This document shows positions 24,755-26,098 of a DNA stretch of 26,098 nt, one piece after another. Source of the DNA: Glaciecola sp047637355. GTDB taxonomy: Bacteria; Pseudomonadota; Gammaproteobacteria; Enterobacterales; Alteromonadaceae. The stretch lies in the NCBI GenBank assembly GCA_047637355.1, contig JBLIKA010000043.1, forward strand, positions 1 through 26,098, written 5' to 3'. A program made the position numbers and the translations under genes. Below the pieces are notes generated by a model. That model ran no database searches and was not told the DNA's origin. It was given only the letters and a program-made list of their open reading frames with translations. Each line of letters opens with the position of its first letter. Position 1 is the first letter of the stretch.

Positions 24755-24818
24755 TGGCAAGTCCCTTAACAGTCTGTCGAGCTCGAAGCTCCCTGTGTAA
24801 AATAGGGTTAACTTGCCA
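24755..24818. other. Long interrupted inverted repeat beside the IS remnant
   Basis: TGGCAAGT (24755-24762) pairs with ACTTGCCA (24811-24818); directly inside, CCCT (24763-24766) pairs with AGGG (24804-24807), then ACAG (24769-24772) with CTGT (24793-24796), then GAGCT (24779-24783) with AGCTC (24787-24791) around a CGA loop. The nested arms form one 64-base hairpin with internal loops. It lies about 85 bp beyond the stop of the IS1111-group transposase remnant, the side on which that group carries its non-coding (bridge) RNA. An RNA role is an inference. Confidence 0.5.
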
Positions 24819-24902
24819 CGGTCTGACCTGTTTAGCCATCACGCTATAATTGCCGGAGCAATCGTGAAATTGTATTAACTGTTTTCTACTACTTTTAACT
24901 GC

Positions 24903-25259
24903 TTAAGCCGCTATTTTATATTCCGCATTATAATCTCTTCCGTGATCGAGTAGCGCCCACACAATCCGAGCACTTTTATTGGCTCTCGCTACCGATGCTA
25001 CGTTTTGGTGTCGGCGATTTAGCATTTCATTTGTCCACTTATCAGTCGGACTACTTTTATTTTTGGCTACACGCACTGCCGAACGTGCGCCATGTATTAA
25101 CAATGTCCTGCGATACGTATCGCCTCGTTTACTGATATCCAATAACCTAGGTCTTCCTCCGCTTAAATATTGTCGAGGAACAAGTCCCAACCATGCCGCC
25201 AACTCTCTGCCATTGCGAAAGCAATTTGCATCGGCAATATAGGCTATGACGCGACCCAC
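24903..25259 (-). pseudogene. IS110-family (IS1111-group) transposase, C-terminal remnant
   Basis: The last 118 or so residues of a transposase remain: FRNGRELAAWLGLVPRQYLS, GGRPRLLDISKRGDTYRR, TLLIHGARSAVRVAK, then NVASVARANKSARIVWALL before the stop. This is the Transposase_20 (IS116/IS110/IS902) domain, and the RRxxN(V/I)A...ANK.ARI.WA(L) ending is typical of the IS1111 group. The N-terminal DEDD RuvC-like catalytic domain (about two thirds of a normal 340-residue enzyme) is absent, so the element cannot move by itself. The reading frame is intact up to the breakpoint. The frame begins at a GTG that is probably not a true start. The break lies near 25250-25290, where sequence of an unrelated plus-strand frame begins. 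Confidence 0.85.
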
Positions 25260-25439
25260 TGTGACCTCGATGGTATTGAAAACATAGTGAAGCTAAACGG
25301 CGCAGATATATCTCATGATTGGTGGACGTATTTTAAAGAAGGTTATTATCAATTTGTTGATGAGAATATAAGGCAAAACGCTAAACATAAACCTTGGAGT
25401 TGTCATATATTACCCCCCGGGACTCGAAAAAAAAAGTAG
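25245..25439 (+). pseudogene. Orphan 3' coding fragment cut by the IS remnant junction
   Basis: From about 25245 a plus-strand frame reads YDATHCDLDGIENIVKLNGA, then DISHDWWTYFKEGYYQFVDE, and ends in a basic tail GTRKKK and TAG. Composition is that of a soluble globular protein and there is no start codon in the retained part, so it looks like the C-terminus of a gene whose front was lost when the IS element inserted or deleted. Upstream, the frame only continues antisense to the transposase. I do not recognise the family. Confidence 0.35.
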
Positions 25440-25694
25440 ATACGCATTGCTTTAGTCTGATTGACATTCCGATGGCCAAGACAGGCGCTAAACTATGAAA
25501 CACTCGCAGAAAGATTTAACGCAATGTGTTGCGTCGACCAGTTGAACTCCTACCGTTGAGGCGCCGGTCAAAATGTTAAAACTGAGGAACCGCATTTCGC
25601 CCTAAAATCTTCTAAAACATGAAAAAGCTACGACCGTTATCTGGCTTAGAAGTTAGTCAAGACTACTTAAAAATATGATACGTGAGCCTATTAA
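25440..25694. other. Non-coding stretch with a transposase tail
   Basis: Apart from the short IS30-like tail at 25461-25559, no gene or clear repeat is visible. A plus-strand frame continues after that tail's stop for about 20 codons to another stop but shows no recognisable motif. Confidence 0.4.
25461..25559 (+). pseudogene. IS30-like transposase C-terminal scrap
   Basis: A 32-codon frame contains RWPRQALNYETLAERFNAM then CCVDQLNS and a stop. This resembles the C-terminus of IS30-family transposases, which end with a pattern close to RPRK.L.(F/Y).TP.E.F, with the proline of TP replaced by leucine. Everything upstream is missing and an in-frame TGA immediately precedes it. The match is short, so the assignment is tentative. 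Confidence 0.35.
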
Positions 25695-25877
25695 CTAACC
25701 AACAATGACTTGAGGCACCCCAGTATCATACCCTGGAGTATTGAATGCACTTTTGATAGTGTCTGTACTTGATAGAGCTATAACTTTTCTTAGCAACTCT
25801 ACGTCATCAGTATGGTTAGAAACTATGCCAGCCGGCTTGAATGAAACAAGCCCTTCGAATAACCTTACATCTTTTCC
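25695..25877 (-). pseudogene. Orphan coding-like fragment, family unknown
   Basis: Sixty codons are open on the minus strand after a TAA and end with TAG: VRLFEGLVSFKPAGIVSNHT, then DDVELLRKVIALSSTDTIKS, then NTPGYDTGVPQVIVG. Codon pattern and composition look like a real soluble protein C-terminus, but there is no start codon or ribosome site and the upstream sequence belongs to the serine hydrolase remnant on the other strand. The plus strand is also open here for 50-odd codons, so the coding strand is not certain. Confidence 0.3.
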
Positions 25878-25906
25878 TTAACAGCTAGAAAGAATGCAGT
25901 GAATGA

Positions 25907-26098
25907 GGTACTCAGCAGCGTGATTATGCAAAATTACTCTCTATGTTACTTAATCAAGACACTCTGAACGACACTAAAATACTATCGCCAAGCTCTGTAG
26001 CGGAAATGACAAAAGACCAAATACCTTATATTGATATGGTTTGGAACGATGGTTTTAGTTATGGTTATGGTTGTGCTTTAGAAGCAGGCGAAGAAGCC
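25907..26098 (+). pseudogene. Serine hydrolase / beta-lactamase-family fragment, 5'-degraded, runs off the right edge
   Basis: After an in-frame TGA at 25904-25906, the frame reads GTQQRDYAKLLSMLLNQDTL, NDTKILSPSSVAEMT and NDGFSYGYGCALEAGEEA to the end of the window. This is the segment of class C beta-lactamase/EstB-type serine hydrolases that usually reads G...(S/T)..DYAKF..MLLNGG.L.G..(I/L)LSP.(S/T)V..MT, followed by GFGYGLG. The upstream SxxK and YxN catalytic parts are not found in frame; stop codons (25886-25888, 25904-25906) interrupt that region. ATG at 25943 could start a short product but without a ribosome site or active site. The remainder lies outside the window. Confidence 0.65.

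Noticed and set aside
25170..25244. Plus-strand frame start upstream of the orphan fragment
   Set aside because: This part is antisense to the well-supported transposase remnant; only the part after about 25245 can be independent coding sequence.

Overview
The window looks like chromosomal DNA of an AT-rich marine gammaproteobacterium, most likely Alteromonadales (Alteromonas/Glaciecola/Paraglaciecola type). This rests on the leucine-degradation operon with its own MerR regulator and a divergent thiolase, an E. coli-like exonuclease I, a FapA/DUF342 protein and a bacterial AlkB. The genus is an inference from gene content; no rRNA or marker gene is present.

Layout. 1-174: start of an unrecognised minus-strand gene that leaves the window. 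175-737: non-coding, with four perfect 18-bp tandem repeats. 738-3984: exonuclease I (sbcB) and a FapA-like polymer-type protein. 4067-12562: leucine/isovalerate catabolism. atoB (thiolase) is on the minus strand; divergent from it run liuR-liuA-liuB-liuC-liuD-liuE. Together they take isovaleryl-CoA through 3-methylcrotonyl-CoA, 3-methylglutaconyl-CoA and HMG-CoA to acetoacetate plus acetyl-CoA, and AtoB handles acetoacetyl-CoA. A large perfect inverted repeat in the divergent intergenic region is the likely LiuR operator. 12647-13909: MFS transporter. 14078-16338: MscS-type channel and glgC. 16487-19696: AraC regulator with an overlapping alpha/beta hydrolase, divergent from an alkB-type hydroxylase, which together look like an alkane/hydrocarbon-responsive locus. 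19725-20343: wreck of a second, unrelated MFS gene with several frameshifts.

21008-24295 is the most interesting part: an RsbQ-like alpha/beta hydrolase gene is followed after 3 bp by a PAS-PAS-PAS-GGDEF-EAL gene. RsbQ supplies a small-molecule-type signal to the PAS domain of RsbP in Bacillus; here the same sensor pair appears to be wired to cyclic-di-GMP turnover. A small two-helix membrane protein may lie just upstream.

24700-26098 is a graveyard: an IS110-family (IS1111-group) transposase 3' remnant whose downstream flank can fold into a long interrupted hairpin (candidate bridge RNA), a short IS30-like transposase tail, two orphan coding fragments, and a 5'-degraded serine hydrolase/beta-lactamase-family gene running off the right edge. 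All functional calls come from reading motifs by eye; no database search was made.
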